From: Blastococcus sp. TBT05-19
GTDB lineage: Bacteria > Actinomycetota > Actinomycetes > Mycobacteriales > Geodermatophilaceae
Direction: 5' to 3'
Length of the DNA stretch: 64,000 nt
Assembly: GCF_003319095.1 (NCBI RefSeq)
Contig: NZ_QOHI01000001.1
Location: forward strand, 1 to 64,000
The notes beneath the pieces are model-generated. The model saw only the letters and a program-made list of their open reading frames with translations, did no database searches and was not told the origin of the DNA. The translations under genes were made by a program, and so were the position numbers. Each line of letters starts with the position of its first letter. The stretch's first letter is position 1. This document shows, piece after piece, positions 26,222 through 35,073 of this stretch.

Positions 26222-26326
26222 CGACTCCCATGCTGCCAGTCGCGGGTGGGCGCCGGTGTGGCTCCGTCCGGGTGGTGGTGCGGCACTCGACTGGCCGACG
26301 GTGGCCCGTTCTGGCTGGGTGGAGCC

Positions 26327-26446
26327 GTGAGTGGCAGCGTTCTCGCGGTCCCGGCCGGCGACTTCCAGCCCGTCGTCGGCATCCCGGTCATCGTGGTCTG
26401 CGTTCTGGTCATCGGCTACAAGATCTGGAAGTACCTCCGGGAGTAG
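26327..26446 (+). CDS. Small single-pass membrane protein (39 aa)
   Basis: A 39-residue product with a short N-terminal segment (SGSVLAVPAGDFQP), one transmembrane helix (VVGIPVIVVCVLVIGY), and a basic tail (KIWKYLRE), consistent with an N-out, C-in topology. The GTG start has GGTGGAG six bases upstream. It sits between the divergent PH-domain operon and a rhodanese gene. No homologue is recognised. Its composition, hydrophobic then lysine/arginine, is that of a genuine small membrane protein rather than a shadow frame. Confidence 0.55.
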   Translation: MSGSVLAVPAGDFQPVVGIPVIVVCVLVIGYKIWKYLRE

Positions 26447-26519
26447 CGCGTCGACGCCGGGCGGGATGGCAGTCGGACCCGTGAGGTCCGGTCGGCGCCG
26501 TGGAACCATGGGAGGCGTG

Positions 26520-26849
26520 ATGCCGCACCAGATCCCGACCGTGTCCGCCGCCGAACTGCCCCAGGACGCCGTCGTCCTCGACGTGCGCGAGGACGACGAG
26601 TGGGTGCACGGACACATCGAGGGCGCCACCCACATCTCGATGGGCGAGGTCCCGGCCAAGCTCGACGAGCTGCCCGAGGGCGACCCGCTCTACGTGGTCT
26701 GCCGCAGCGGCGGCCGGTCGGCGCGGGTGGCCGCATGGCTCAACCAGAACGGCTTCGACGCGGTGAACGTCGGCGACGGCATGGGTGCGTGGGAGGCGGC
26801 CGGTCGGCCCATGGTGAGCGAGACCGGCCAGCCCCCCTTCGTGCGCTAG
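26520..26849 (+). CDS. Rhodanese-like domain protein
   Basis: A single-domain rhodanese of 109 residues. The fold is marked by VVLDVREDDEWVHGHIEGATHI and the active-site loop CRSGGRS, where the cysteine would carry a persulfide. GDGMGAWEAAGRP closes the domain. The ATG at 26520 lies four bases after GGAGG. It probably acts as a sulfur carrier or transferase in the cytosol; the acceptor is not known. It converges on the acyl-CoA synthetase gene with a shared terminator. Confidence 0.88.
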   Translation: MPHQIPTVSAAELPQDAVVLDVREDDEWVHGHIEGATHISMGEVPAKLDELPEGDPLYVVCRSGGRSARVAAWLNQNGFDAVNVGDGMGAWEAAGRPMVSETGQPPFVR

Positions 26850-26853
26850 TCCC

Positions 26854-26883
26854 CAGGGCCGAGATGGCCATTTCGGCCCCTGA
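26854..26883. terminator. Bidirectional terminator hairpin
   Basis: A near-perfect stem, CAGGGCCGAGATGGCC with its partner GGCCATTTCGGCCCCTG, centred on ATGGCCAT. It fills the 40-bp gap between convergent rhodanese and acyl-CoA synthetase genes. Its GGCCGA-n-ATGGCCA-n-TCGGCC core is shared with the hairpin at 39967-40000. Confidence 0.7.
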
Positions 26884-26889
26884 GGGACA

Positions 26890-28506
26890 TCAGCTCGGGA
26901 GCTGATACTCCGCGAACTTCGTGCGCAGGTCCTTCTTCGAGAACTTGCCGACGCTGGTCTTGGGCACCTCGTCGATGAACTCGACGGCGTCGGGCATCCA
27001 CCACTTGGCGATCAGCGGCTTGAGGTGCTCGAGGATGTCCTCCTCGGTCGCCGTCTCGCCCTCGACCAGGACGACGGCGGCCAGCGGGCGCTCGTCCCAC
27101 TTCGGGTGCGGGACGCCGATGACCGCGGCCTCCTTCACCTTCGGGTGGCTCATGATCGCGTTCTCCAGGTCGACCGAGCTGATCCACTCGCCGCCGGACT
27201 TGATCAGGTCCTTGGTGCGGTCGGCGATCCGGATCGAGCCGAAGGAGTCCATCGCGGCGACGTCGCCGGTCTTCATCCAGCCGTCGGCGGTGGAGAGCTC
27301 CACGCCGGCGTCGGGGTTGTAGTAGTCCTGGGCGCACCACGGCCCGCGCACCTGCAGCTCGCCGGTGGCCTTGTCGTCCCAGGGCTGCGGCTCCAGCGTC
27401 TCGGAGTCCACGATCCGGGCCTCGACGCCGAGGAACGGGATGCCGGCGCGGGCGCGCTGCGCGGCCTTGGTCTCGTCGTCGGCGTCCTCGTAGCGCTTCG
27501 GCAGCACGCCGGAGGAGGCGACCGGGTGGGTCTCGGTCATGCCCCACGCCTGCAGGATCGGGATGCCGACCTGCTCCCGGTAGGCCTCGCTGAGCGCCTT
27601 GGGCACCGCGGAGCCGCCGCAGCCGATGTCGCGCAGCTTGTGCGGCTTGCCGGCGAGGTGGGGGAGCACGCCCTGCCAGATGGTCGGCACACCGGCGGTG
27701 AAGGTGACGCCCTCGTCGACGATCAGCTTGGCGATCGCCTCGGGCTGCATCAGCGCGCCCGGCATCACCAGCGAGGCACCCGCGGCGGGCCCGGCCTGCG
27801 CGATGCCCCAGGCGTTGGCGTGGAACATCGGCACGACCGGCATGGCGACGTCGTTGATGCCCAGGCCGAAGGCGTTCGGGGCCATCACGCCCATCGTGTG
27901 CAGGAACGTCGAGCGGTGCGAGTAGACGACGCCCTTCGGGTTCCCGGTGGTGCCGCTCGTGTAGCACATCGAGGCGGCGCGGTACTCGTCCTCGACGTGG
28001 AACTCGACCGGCTGGGCCTCGGCCAGCAGCGTCTCGTAGTCGAGGACCCGGGCGTCGTCGGGGATCTCGTTGTCGCCGCCGTCGTCCATGACGACGACGT
28101 GCTTCACGGTCTCCATCGTGTCGATGAGCGGCCACAGCAGCGGCAGGACCGTGCGGTCGACGAAGACGACCTCGTCCTCGGCGTGGTTGGCGATGTACGT
28201 GAGCTGCTCGGGGAACAGGCGCACGTTGAGCGTGTGCAGAACCCGGCCCGTGCAGGGGGCGGCGAAGTAGAGCTCGAGGTGGCGCTGGCTGTTCCAGCCG
28301 AAGGTGCCGACCCGGCCGTCGGCGCTGATGCCGAGGGTGTCCAGGACGCCGCCCAGCCTGCGCGTGCGCTCCGCCCACTCGGCGTAGGTGGCGCGGGTGA
28401 CTCCGCTCGGGTTGTTGGTGACGATCGTGCCGTCGCCGTAGTGCTGCTCCACGTGCCGGAAGATCGCGTCGATAGTGAGGGGGTAGTCCTGCATCAAGCC
28501 GCGCAT
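26890..28506 (-). CDS. fadD: Long-chain fatty-acyl-CoA synthetase (AMP-forming)
   Basis: A 538-residue acyl-adenylate-forming ligase that activates a fatty acid with ATP and CoA. The P-loop is YTSGTTGNPKGVVYSHRS, then QAWGMTETHP, the ATP-binding GWMKTGDVAAMD, and the hinge/CoA region DRTKDLIKSGGEWISS. The C-terminal lysine lies in PKTSVGKFSKKDLR. The motif set and length match medium/long-chain FadD enzymes. It may supply or consume substrates with the P450 downstream on the same strand, 51 bp away. Confidence 0.9.
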   Translation of the reverse strand: MRGLMQDYPLTIDAIFRHVEQHYGDGTIVTNNPSGVTRATYAEWAERTRRLGGVLDTLGISADGRVGTFGWNSQRHLELYFAAPCTGRVLHTLNVRLFPEQLTYIANHAEDEVVFVDRTVLPLLWPLIDTMETVKHVVVMDDGGDNEIPDDARVLDYETLLAEAQPVEFHVEDEYRAASMCYTSGTTGNPKGVVYSHRSTFLHTMGVMAPNAFGLGINDVAMPVVPMFHANAWGIAQAGPAAGASLVMPGALMQPEAIAKLIVDEGVTFTAGVPTIWQGVLPHLAGKPHKLRDIGCGGSAVPKALSEAYREQVGIPILQAWGMTETHPVASSGVLPKRYEDADDETKAAQRARAGIPFLGVEARIVDSETLEPQPWDDKATGELQVRGPWCAQDYYNPDAGVELSTADGWMKTGDVAAMDSFGSIRIADRTKDLIKSGGEWISSVDLENAIMSHPKVKEAAVIGVPHPKWDERPLAAVVLVEGETATEEDILEHLKPLIAKWWMPDAVEFIDEVPKTSVGKFSKKDLRTKFAEYQLPS

Positions 28507-28557
28507 GGCCGCATCGTGCCAGTGACCGCGCTCACCTTCCAGGCGAGGCGCTGCGGC

Positions 28558-29754
28558 TCACGCGGTGAGGACGACGGGCAGCGTCTGCAGCCCGCGGATC
28601 ACGAACTCGGGACGCCGCTGCGGCTCTCCGCCCAGCTCGATCGCCGACGTCCGGTCCAGCAGCGCGCCGAACGTGGCCTGCAGCTCGACGCGGGCCAGCG
28701 GGGCGCCGATGCAGAAGTGCACGCCCGCGCCGAAGGAGATGTGCGCATTGGGCGTGCGGCCCACGTCGAGCGCGTCCGGGTCGGCGAAGACGGCGGGATC
28801 GCGGTTGGCGCTGCCGAGCAGGGCGGCGATCTTCTGCCCCTCCCGCACGGTGATCCCGCCGATCTCGACGTCCTCGGTGGCGGTGCGTTCGAACAGCTGC
28901 AGCGGCGAGTCGAAGCGCATCAGCTCCTCTATCGCCGTGGGCAGCAGGGTCCGGTCCTCCCGCAGCCGGGACAGCTCGTCCGGGTGCTGCAGGAGGGCGG
29001 CCAGCCCGTTGCCCGAGACGTTCACCGTCGCCTCGTGGCCGGCGTTGAGCAGCAGGATGCAGGTGGTGACCAGCTCGTCCTCGGTGAGCCGGTCGCCCTC
29101 GGCGTCGCGGACGCTCACCAGGTGGCTGACCAGGTCCTCACCCGGGTTCGATCGCCGCTCGGCCGCCAGCTCGCGCAGGTAGGCGACGAACTCCGCGGCG
29201 GCGCGCTCGGCGGACTCCTCGACCTCCGCCGTCCGGCCGTACTCGTACATCTTCACGATCGCGTTGGACCACGGCCGCAGCAGCGGGCGATCGGCCGCGG
29301 GCACACCCAGCAACTCGGCGATGACGGCGACGGGCAGCTCCTCGGCCATGCCGGAGAGGAAGTCGACCGGCTGCGTGCCGCTGGAGCGCTCCACCAGCCC
29401 GTCGGCCAGCTCGCGGGCGAGCTCCTCCACCCAGGGCCGCAGCCGCTCGACGTGCCCGCGGGCGAACGCGCTGGTGATCAGGCGCCGCAGCCGGGTGTGG
29501 TCCGGCGGCTCCATCTCCAGGATCGCGTTGCGGTGGATCAGGTTGAAGCTCTCGAACCGCTGGGCCGGCTGCTTGTCCGACCAGATGCGGCCCAGGCGTC
29601 GGTCCCGGAGCACGGCGTTGGCCTCGGCGTGGGTGAACGCCAGCCACAGTCCCAGCTCCTCGTGCCACTGCACGGGCGCCTCGGCCCGCGCCTCGGCGAA
29701 GGCGGGATACGGGTCCGCGACGAAGGAGGCGGCCCGGAGGTCGAGAGGAGGCAC
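28558..29754 (-). CDS. Cytochrome P450
   Basis: A soluble bacterial P450 of 398 residues. The heme-binding loop is FGAGVHFCIGAPLAR, with thiolate ligand C348. The K-helix ExxR lies in IEELMRFDSP. The I-helix reads LLLNAGHEATVNVSGNG, so the position usually held by threonine beside the acidic residue is alanine, a variation seen in some actinobacterial P450s. Redox partners (ferredoxin and reductase) are not encoded here. The substrate is unknown; a fatty acid is possible given the upstream acyl-CoA synthetase. Confidence 0.92.
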   Translation of the reverse strand: MPPLDLRAASFVADPYPAFAEARAEAPVQWHEELGLWLAFTHAEANAVLRDRRLGRIWSDKQPAQRFESFNLIHRNAILEMEPPDHTRLRRLITSAFARGHVERLRPWVEELARELADGLVERSSGTQPVDFLSGMAEELPVAVIAELLGVPAADRPLLRPWSNAIVKMYEYGRTAEVEESAERAAAEFVAYLRELAAERRSNPGEDLVSHLVSVRDAEGDRLTEDELVTTCILLLNAGHEATVNVSGNGLAALLQHPDELSRLREDRTLLPTAIEELMRFDSPLQLFERTATEDVEIGGITVREGQKIAALLGSANRDPAVFADPDALDVGRTPNAHISFGAGVHFCIGAPLARVELQATFGALLDRTSAIELGGEPQRRPEFVIRGLQTLPVVLTA

Positions 29755-29844
29755 GCACCCGACCCTAGTGAGAGGGCGCCCTCGCCCCCGCCGCTCGCAC
29801 GCGCGCAGCGGGCCCCTGCGAGGGGGCCGCCTACGCTGCATCCC

Positions 29845-30771
29845 ATGGCTTCCCGCAAGCGAACGTCCGCCCCGGCCGCGACCGAGGGCGTCAACCCGAA
29901 GGCGCCGTGCCCCTGTGGCTCGGGTCGCCGGTACAAGCACTGCCACGGCTCGGGCTACGCCCCGCCGGTCACCCGGCCGTTCGAGGGCCTGCCCGGCGAG
30001 GCCGACTGGGTGGCGCTGCGGGAGCTGGTCCCGGCGGCGACGGCGACGCTGAAGACGACGGACGGCCGCGAGATCACCCTCGCCAGCGTGCTGCCCGGCG
30101 GTGCACCGGCGCTGGTGCGGGCCAACGGCGAGATCCTCGTCGGCGCCCAGCTGGCGGCGTCGTCCGACGACGTGAGCCGGGACCTCGGCACGGCGGTCGC
30201 CGCCGCGCTCGAGGCGCCCAAGGGCGCTCCCGTCGAGCCCGGCCCCATCGGCGGCGCCGGATCGGCCGGTCCGCGGCTGCAGGAGGTGCTCGACCTCTCC
30301 GCCCCGCTCGAGGTGCAGGTGCACGACAGCTTCGACTTCTGGCTGGAGGGCACCGAGCCCGGCGCCGCGGCGCGGGCGGGCCTGAGCCAGGCCAACGAGG
30401 CGATCCTGCCGACCGTCCGGCTCGAGGGGCTGGAGGCCGCCTACTGGGTGCGCCCCGGCAACGAGCGCGCGCACCTGCGCTGGGTCCGTCCGGAGAAGGA
30501 GGAGCAGCTCCTCGACGCGCTGGCCCGCCTCTCCGCCGCCGAGCAGATCCTCCTCGGCGAGGGCACCCGGTACGCCGGTGCCTTCCGCGCCCACGGCCTC
30601 GTCGTCCCGGTGTGGGACCTGCCGGCCGACGTCCCGGCCGAGGACTGGGTCGGTCCGGCCACGGAGTTCCAGACGCGGCTGGAGAAGGCGCTGGCCACCA
30701 CCACCCCGCTGAACTCCGACGAGCGCCGTGCGCGGGCCGGGCTGCTGTCCCGGCAGATCACCCTGCGCTGA
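29845..30771 (+). CDS. DUF5926 family protein with SEC-C motif
   Basis: A 308-residue soluble protein typical of Actinobacteria. The N-terminus bears a SEC-C zinc motif, APCPCGSGRRYKHCHG, as found at the end of SecA and in many stand-alone proteins. The remainder matches DUF5926, with LEVQVHDSFDFWLEG and AYWVRPGNERAHLRWVRPEKE. No enzymatic residues are evident. It might bind nucleic acid, ribosomes or a secretion factor. It is divergent from the P450 and ends at a strong hairpin. Confidence 0.87.
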   Translation: MASRKRTSAPAATEGVNPKAPCPCGSGRRYKHCHGSGYAPPVTRPFEGLPGEADWVALRELVPAATATLKTTDGREITLASVLPGGAPALVRANGEILVGAQLAASSDDVSRDLGTAVAAALEAPKGAPVEPGPIGGAGSAGPRLQEVLDLSAPLEVQVHDSFDFWLEGTEPGAAARAGLSQANEAILPTVRLEGLEAAYWVRPGNERAHLRWVRPEKEEQLLDALARLSAAEQILLGEGTRYAGAFRAHGLVVPVWDLPADVPAEDWVGPATEFQTRLEKALATTTPLNSDERRARAGLLSRQITLR

Positions 30772-30784
30772 CCGCACCTCGAAC

Positions 30785-30826
30785 GCGATCGGCCTCTGCC
30801 CACCGTGGTGGGCAGAGGCCGATCGC
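30785..30826. terminator. Bidirectional terminator, 20-bp stem
   Basis: A perfect 20-bp inverted repeat with a 2-base centre, opening GCGATCGGCCTCTGCCCACC. It fills most of the 79-bp gap between the convergent DUF5926 and Excalibur-domain genes. Confidence 0.85.
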
Positions 30827-30850
30827 ATCAGGGGGAGGTCTCCCCCCGGG

Positions 30851-31834
30851 TCAGCTCTCGCGGCGGGCGACACCGATCACGGTCAGGGTGCCCAGGGCGA
30901 CCAGCGCAGCCCCGGCCACGATGAACGGCTCCGCCTCGAAGCCGGTGTAGGCCAGCTTCGGAGCGGCGGTGGGCGTGTGGCTCACCAGCGCGGTCTCCTG
31001 CTCGCACCCGACGCCGTCGTTGTCGTGGTCGAGGTGCGAGCCGTAGCCGGGCTGGCCGGCGTAGACCGGCGCGGCGCCGCGGGCTCGGGCGTCGTCGCAG
31101 TTCGCATAGTGCGTGGCGGCCGGCTGGGTCACCGGCTTGGGCTGCTCCTGCGGCGGCGTGGGCTTCGGCTCCTCCTCGGCGGGGGGCCGGAGACCCTCGA
31201 GGCAGGCGGCGATGCCTTCCGCGACACCGGGCAGGAGCTCCTCGAACTCGGCGGCGAGCCCGGGGGCCGAGCTCTCGATCAGGGCAGGCAGCCCCTCGAG
31301 GAAGGTCGGCAGGTTCGCGAGGTTGTCCGGGTCGAGACCCTCCTCGATCGCGGCCTGCAGCTCCGCGGCGCCCTCGTCCAGCGACTCCTGGAGGCCCTCG
31401 ACCAGGAGCGCGAGCTCCTCGCCGATGCACTCGCCCACGGCCTCGAAGTCCGGTGCGCCACCGCCGCCGCCACCGGGCGGGGCGGGAGCCTGCTGCGCGG
31501 ACGGACCGCCGGCTCCGGACTCCCCGCCCCCGGTCTCGGTGGACGCGACGGGCTCGGAGGACCGCTGCTCGGTCAGGGCCTGGGGGCCGGTGTAGGCCGG
31601 GATGGCCTCGCTCGCCTCGAGCTGCTCGTCGACGGAGTGCGCGGGCGGGGCCGGGGGTTCCGGCGTCGTCTCCCGCTGCGGCTGGCAGTCGGGGAGCAGG
31701 GGGATCGAGTCGCAGCCGGTGGCTGACGGCACGGCCTCCGGTCCGTCGCCCTCCGCGGAGGCGACCCCGGTCCAGAGGAGGAGCATCGCCAGTGCAGTGA
31801 GCAGGGCGAACGGCAACTTCGACAACTTCGACAC
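30851..31834 (-). CDS. Excalibur-domain cell-wall protein with LAYTG sorting signal
   Basis: A 327-residue secreted protein. It has a signal peptide (about 1-27, ending GVASA), a long Pro/Glu/Ala-rich stalk with a Gly run near residue 120, and a helical acidic middle region. Near the C-terminus is an Excalibur calcium-binding domain (YANCDDARARGAAPVYAG, then LDHDNDGVGCE). It ends in LAYTG, a hydrophobic helix and RRES, a class E-type sorting signal (LAxTG). No sortase is adjacent; the class F sortase of this window is 27 kb away. The GTG at 31834 has a GGGGGA site; GTG 31849 is less well placed. Confidence 0.85.
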   Translation of the reverse strand: MSKLSKLPFALLTALAMLLLWTGVASAEGDGPEAVPSATGCDSIPLLPDCQPQRETTPEPPAPPAHSVDEQLEASEAIPAYTGPQALTEQRSSEPVASTETGGGESGAGGPSAQQAPAPPGGGGGGAPDFEAVGECIGEELALLVEGLQESLDEGAAELQAAIEEGLDPDNLANLPTFLEGLPALIESSAPGLAAEFEELLPGVAEGIAACLEGLRPPAEEEPKPTPPQEQPKPVTQPAATHYANCDDARARGAAPVYAGQPGYGSHLDHDNDGVGCEQETALVSHTPTAAPKLAYTGFEAEPFIVAGAALVALGTLTVIGVARRES

Positions 31835-31971
31835 GGACGTCCCCCGCACGATCGGCTACCAGGCGAGTGCAGTGGACCACCGTTCACAGGTACCGCGAAG
31901 GTCCTGCTGGTAGCGGAACCGGGCAGACCCGTGTGCCGTGACGGAGTGTGACGGAGCGGTCCGCCCTCCGT

Positions 31972-33405
31972 TCAGAGGTGCGCGATCAGGTGCCGGAAGA
32001 ACCCCGCTCCGCGGTGCAGCGTCGCCACCGAGATGCGCTCGTCGGCGGCGTGCAGCGCGGCCAGCTCGTCGCGGCTCAGGTCGAAGGGCATGAACCGGTA
32101 GACGCTGTCGCAGATCTGGCTGAAGTGGCGCGCGTCGCTGGCCTGCACCATCAGGTACGGGGCGACGGCGGCATCCGGGTAGGCGGCCCGCGCCGCCGCG
32201 CTGAGCAGCGCGAACGCGTCGTTGTCCGCCCGCGACACCGGCGAGGGGTCGCTGCCCGACACCACGCGCACCTCGACCGCCGGATCGCCGATCACCCGCC
32301 GCAGCCGGTCCACCGTCGTCTGCACCGTCTCGCCGAGCGCGATGCGGATGTTCAGGTGCGCCAGCGCCCGGGTGGCCAGCACGTTCGCGGCCGGGCTCCC
32401 CTCCAGCCGCGTCACCGCGACCGTGGTCCGCACGAGCGCGTTCGCCTCCCGGCCGGCCCGCGACAGCACCTGCGCCAGCGCCGGCCGCAGGCGCCCGGCG
32501 TGCGCGAACAGCGCGCGGTACGGGGCGTCCGCGTACCGGCCGACGGCGTCGACCATGCCGAGGACGACGTCGTGCAGGCGGGCGGGGAACGGGTGCTCCT
32601 CGATCCGGAGGATCGCCCTCGCCAGCCGGGCCGGGGCGCCACCGCGCGTGGGCGCCGAGGCGTGCCCACCGGCGTCGCTGGTGACGAGCTCGACGTCCAG
32701 CACGCCCTTCTCCGCCAGCCCGACGACCGCGACGCGGCCCGGGACGCCCGGGAACATGCCGGTCACCACCGCGCCGCCCTCGTCGAGCACCGCCCACGGC
32801 CGGATGCCGCGCTCGGTGAGGGTCGCGACGGCGAGCTGCGCGCCCACGCCGAGGACCTCCTCGTCGTTGCCGAAGGAGAGGTAGACGTCGCGCCGCGGGG
32901 TGACTCCGGCGGCGACCAGGGCCTCGACCGCCTCCAGGATCGCCACCATCGAGCCCTTGTCGTCGATGGCGCCGCGGCCGTGCACGTAGCCGTCCTCGAC
33001 CAGCCCGGAGAACGGGTCGCGCGTCCAGCCCTGCCCCTCCACGGGGACGACGTCGTAGTGCGCCATCAGCACCAGCGGCGGTTCGTCGGTCGACCCGCGC
33101 CAGCGGTAGAGCAGCGCGCCGTCGCCCAGCACCTCCCGCTCCAGGACGGCGTGGGTGCGCGGGTACAGCTCGGTCAGCCGCTCCCGGTACCGCTCGAAGA
33201 CGGCGGCGTCGCTCGCGCCCGGGACGCGGGAGGAGACGGTGGGGATGCGGATCAGCTCGGCGAGCCGGTTCGCGGCGCCCTCGGCGTCCAGGCCGGTCAG
33301 GTCGAGCGCGACCGGCTGGTCCTGGGGAGGGCGGAAGCGGGCCACCCGGCGGGCGCTCGTGCCCACCGCGGCCGCGGTCGCGGCCAGCGCGATCAGGCGT
33401 CTCAT
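31972..33405 (-). CDS. M20 family metallopeptidase
   Basis: A 477-residue zinc-dependent exopeptidase or amidohydrolase of the M20 (ArgE/DapE/carboxypeptidase S) group. Metal and catalytic residues are visible in VLMAHYDVVPV, GRGAIDDKGSM and FGNDEEVLG, with later ligands in DAGGHASAPTRGG. The N-terminal 22 residues form a hydrophobic, basic-flanked segment (MRRLIALAATAAAVG) that may be a membrane anchor. Its start overlaps the MFS gene's stop by 4 bp (ATGA). A coupled peptidase and exporter suggest handling of peptides or amidated compounds. Confidence 0.88.
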   Translation of the reverse strand: MRRLIALAATAAAVGTSARRVARFRPPQDQPVALDLTGLDAEGAANRLAELIRIPTVSSRVPGASDAAVFERYRERLTELYPRTHAVLEREVLGDGALLYRWRGSTDEPPLVLMAHYDVVPVEGQGWTRDPFSGLVEDGYVHGRGAIDDKGSMVAILEAVEALVAAGVTPRRDVYLSFGNDEEVLGVGAQLAVATLTERGIRPWAVLDEGGAVVTGMFPGVPGRVAVVGLAEKGVLDVELVTSDAGGHASAPTRGGAPARLARAILRIEEHPFPARLHDVVLGMVDAVGRYADAPYRALFAHAGRLRPALAQVLSRAGREANALVRTTVAVTRLEGSPAANVLATRALAHLNIRIALGETVQTTVDRLRRVIGDPAVEVRVVSGSDPSPVSRADNDAFALLSAAARAAYPDAAVAPYLMVQASDARHFSQICDSVYRFMPFDLSRDELAALHAADERISVATLHRGAGFFRHLIAHL

Positions 33406-34880
33406 GCGCGGGACTCCTCCGCGATCTCGGGAACGGCCGGGTCGGAGAAGGCCAGCCGGGGGACGAACACCAGGGCCACGGCGGCGGCCAGCGCCGTCGT
33501 CCCGCAGATGATCCACACGGTCAGGTAGCCCGACAGCGAGCCCGCCGTGCCCTCCGCGCCGCCGGCGAGGACCGGGGCGCCGGAGGCCAGCGCGATGGCG
33601 AAGGCCGCGGAGGCGAAGGAGCCGCCGACGACCTTGGTGGTGTTGGTCAGCCCGGTGGCCACCGCCGTCCGGCCCACCGGTGCGGCAGCCGCGGCGGCCG
33701 CCGGCAGCGCCGCCACCAGCGCCCCGGAGCCCAGCCCGGCGATCGAGACGCACGCCAGCGTCTGGGCGAGGGTGTCGTGGAACGGCACCAGCAGCAGGTA
33801 CCCCGATCCCACGAGGGTTGCCGCGCCGATCAGGGTCGTGCGCGGCGAGGTGCACCGGGTGACCCGGGCGAACTGGCTCGCACCGAGGAGCATCGAGATC
33901 ACGTAGGCGCCGATGACGACGGACACCTCGCTGGTCGAGAGCCCCAGCCCGTAGCCGTAGACCTCGGGGTCGGTGCGGGCGTAGGTGGACAGCGGCCCCT
34001 GCGCGCCGAGCACGCTGACGCCGAAGAGCCCGGCGGTGAGCTGCACCGGCCACATCTCCGGCCGGCGCAGCACGCGCACGTCGACCAGCGGGTCGTCCTG
34101 GCGCAGCTCGTAGGCGACGAAGGGGACGACGAGCAGCACACCGAGCGCGATGACCGCCCAGGGCCACGCGGCGCCCTCGTTGAGGCGCACGAAGCTCAGC
34201 CCGCCCGTGACCACCAGCAGGATCACGGTCAGCAGGGCGGCGCCGGTGGCGTCGACGGTGCCGCCGGTGCGGTCCTCGCTCTCGGGCACCCGGAACGCCA
34301 CGACCAGGCAGACCCCGACCACGAGCACCGCCGGGAGCACGAGGACCAGGCCCAGCGAGTCGCCCAGGTTCTGCCCGATCTGCCCGCCGCCGAGCGCGCC
34401 GACGATGGCTCCGGCCTGCAGCGCGGCGACGATCAGCCCGGTCGCCCGGCGGGTCTGGCCGGCCGCCCCGGGGGTGCGGCGGGAACGGCTCCAGATCAGC
34501 GCCACCTGCAGCGGCAGCCAGACGACGTAGAGCCCCTGCAGCGCCCAGGCGACCAGGAACACCGGGAAGCTGGTGGCCAGGGCCAGCGAGACGGTGGCCA
34601 GGGCGGTGGCGACGGCGGACCACAGCAGCACGCGGCGGTGCCCGTAGAGGTCGCCGAGCTTCGCCAGCACGGGCACCGCGATCGCCGAGAGCACCAGCTG
34701 GGCGGCCTCGAGCCAGTTGACGTCGGCGTCGTTCACGCCGAGGTAGCGGGCGATGTCGGTGAGCAGCGGGACGTAGTAGCCCTGCAGCACGCCGCTGGTG
34801 AACTCGACGAAGACCAGCCAGCCGACGAGCCCGCCACCGATCCCGGCGATCCGGCCGGTCCTCCGTGCCGTCTCCGTCAC
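33402..34880 (-). CDS. MFS transporter, DHA2-like (14 TMS)
   Basis: A 492-residue major facilitator with about 14 helices. Helix 1 starts near residue 15. The loop between helices 2 and 3 carries the MFS signature variant AKLGDLYGHRRVLLW. Length and helix number fit the drug:proton antiporter DHA2 group. It is translated with the M20 peptidase that follows. The substrate is unknown. Confidence 0.85.
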   Translation of the reverse strand: MTETARRTGRIAGIGGGLVGWLVFVEFTSGVLQGYYVPLLTDIARYLGVNDADVNWLEAAQLVLSAIAVPVLAKLGDLYGHRRVLLWSAVATALATVSLALATSFPVFLVAWALQGLYVVWLPLQVALIWSRSRRTPGAAGQTRRATGLIVAALQAGAIVGALGGGQIGQNLGDSLGLVLVLPAVLVVGVCLVVAFRVPESEDRTGGTVDATGAALLTVILLVVTGGLSFVRLNEGAAWPWAVIALGVLLVVPFVAYELRQDDPLVDVRVLRRPEMWPVQLTAGLFGVSVLGAQGPLSTYARTDPEVYGYGLGLSTSEVSVVIGAYVISMLLGASQFARVTRCTSPRTTLIGAATLVGSGYLLLVPFHDTLAQTLACVSIAGLGSGALVAALPAAAAAAAPVGRTAVATGLTNTTKVVGGSFASAAFAIALASGAPVLAGGAEGTAGSLSGYLTVWIICGTTALAAAVALVFVPRLAFSDPAVPEIAEESRA

Positions 34881-35073
34881 GCCTGCTCCTCCCGGTGCGG
34901 CGCGACCCTGGGCGACGCGCGGTGGCCGAGCGTAGTGGTCGCCGTCACCCCGCCGGGAGGGTCGACGGCGACGTTCCCCTCGCGTGGGTCGCCCCGTCGG
35001 CGCCGCCGGACCGCCTGGTTAGGGTGCCCGCGGGGCCGGTGCGGCACCCGTTCGGCTACTCCCGGAGGTACCC

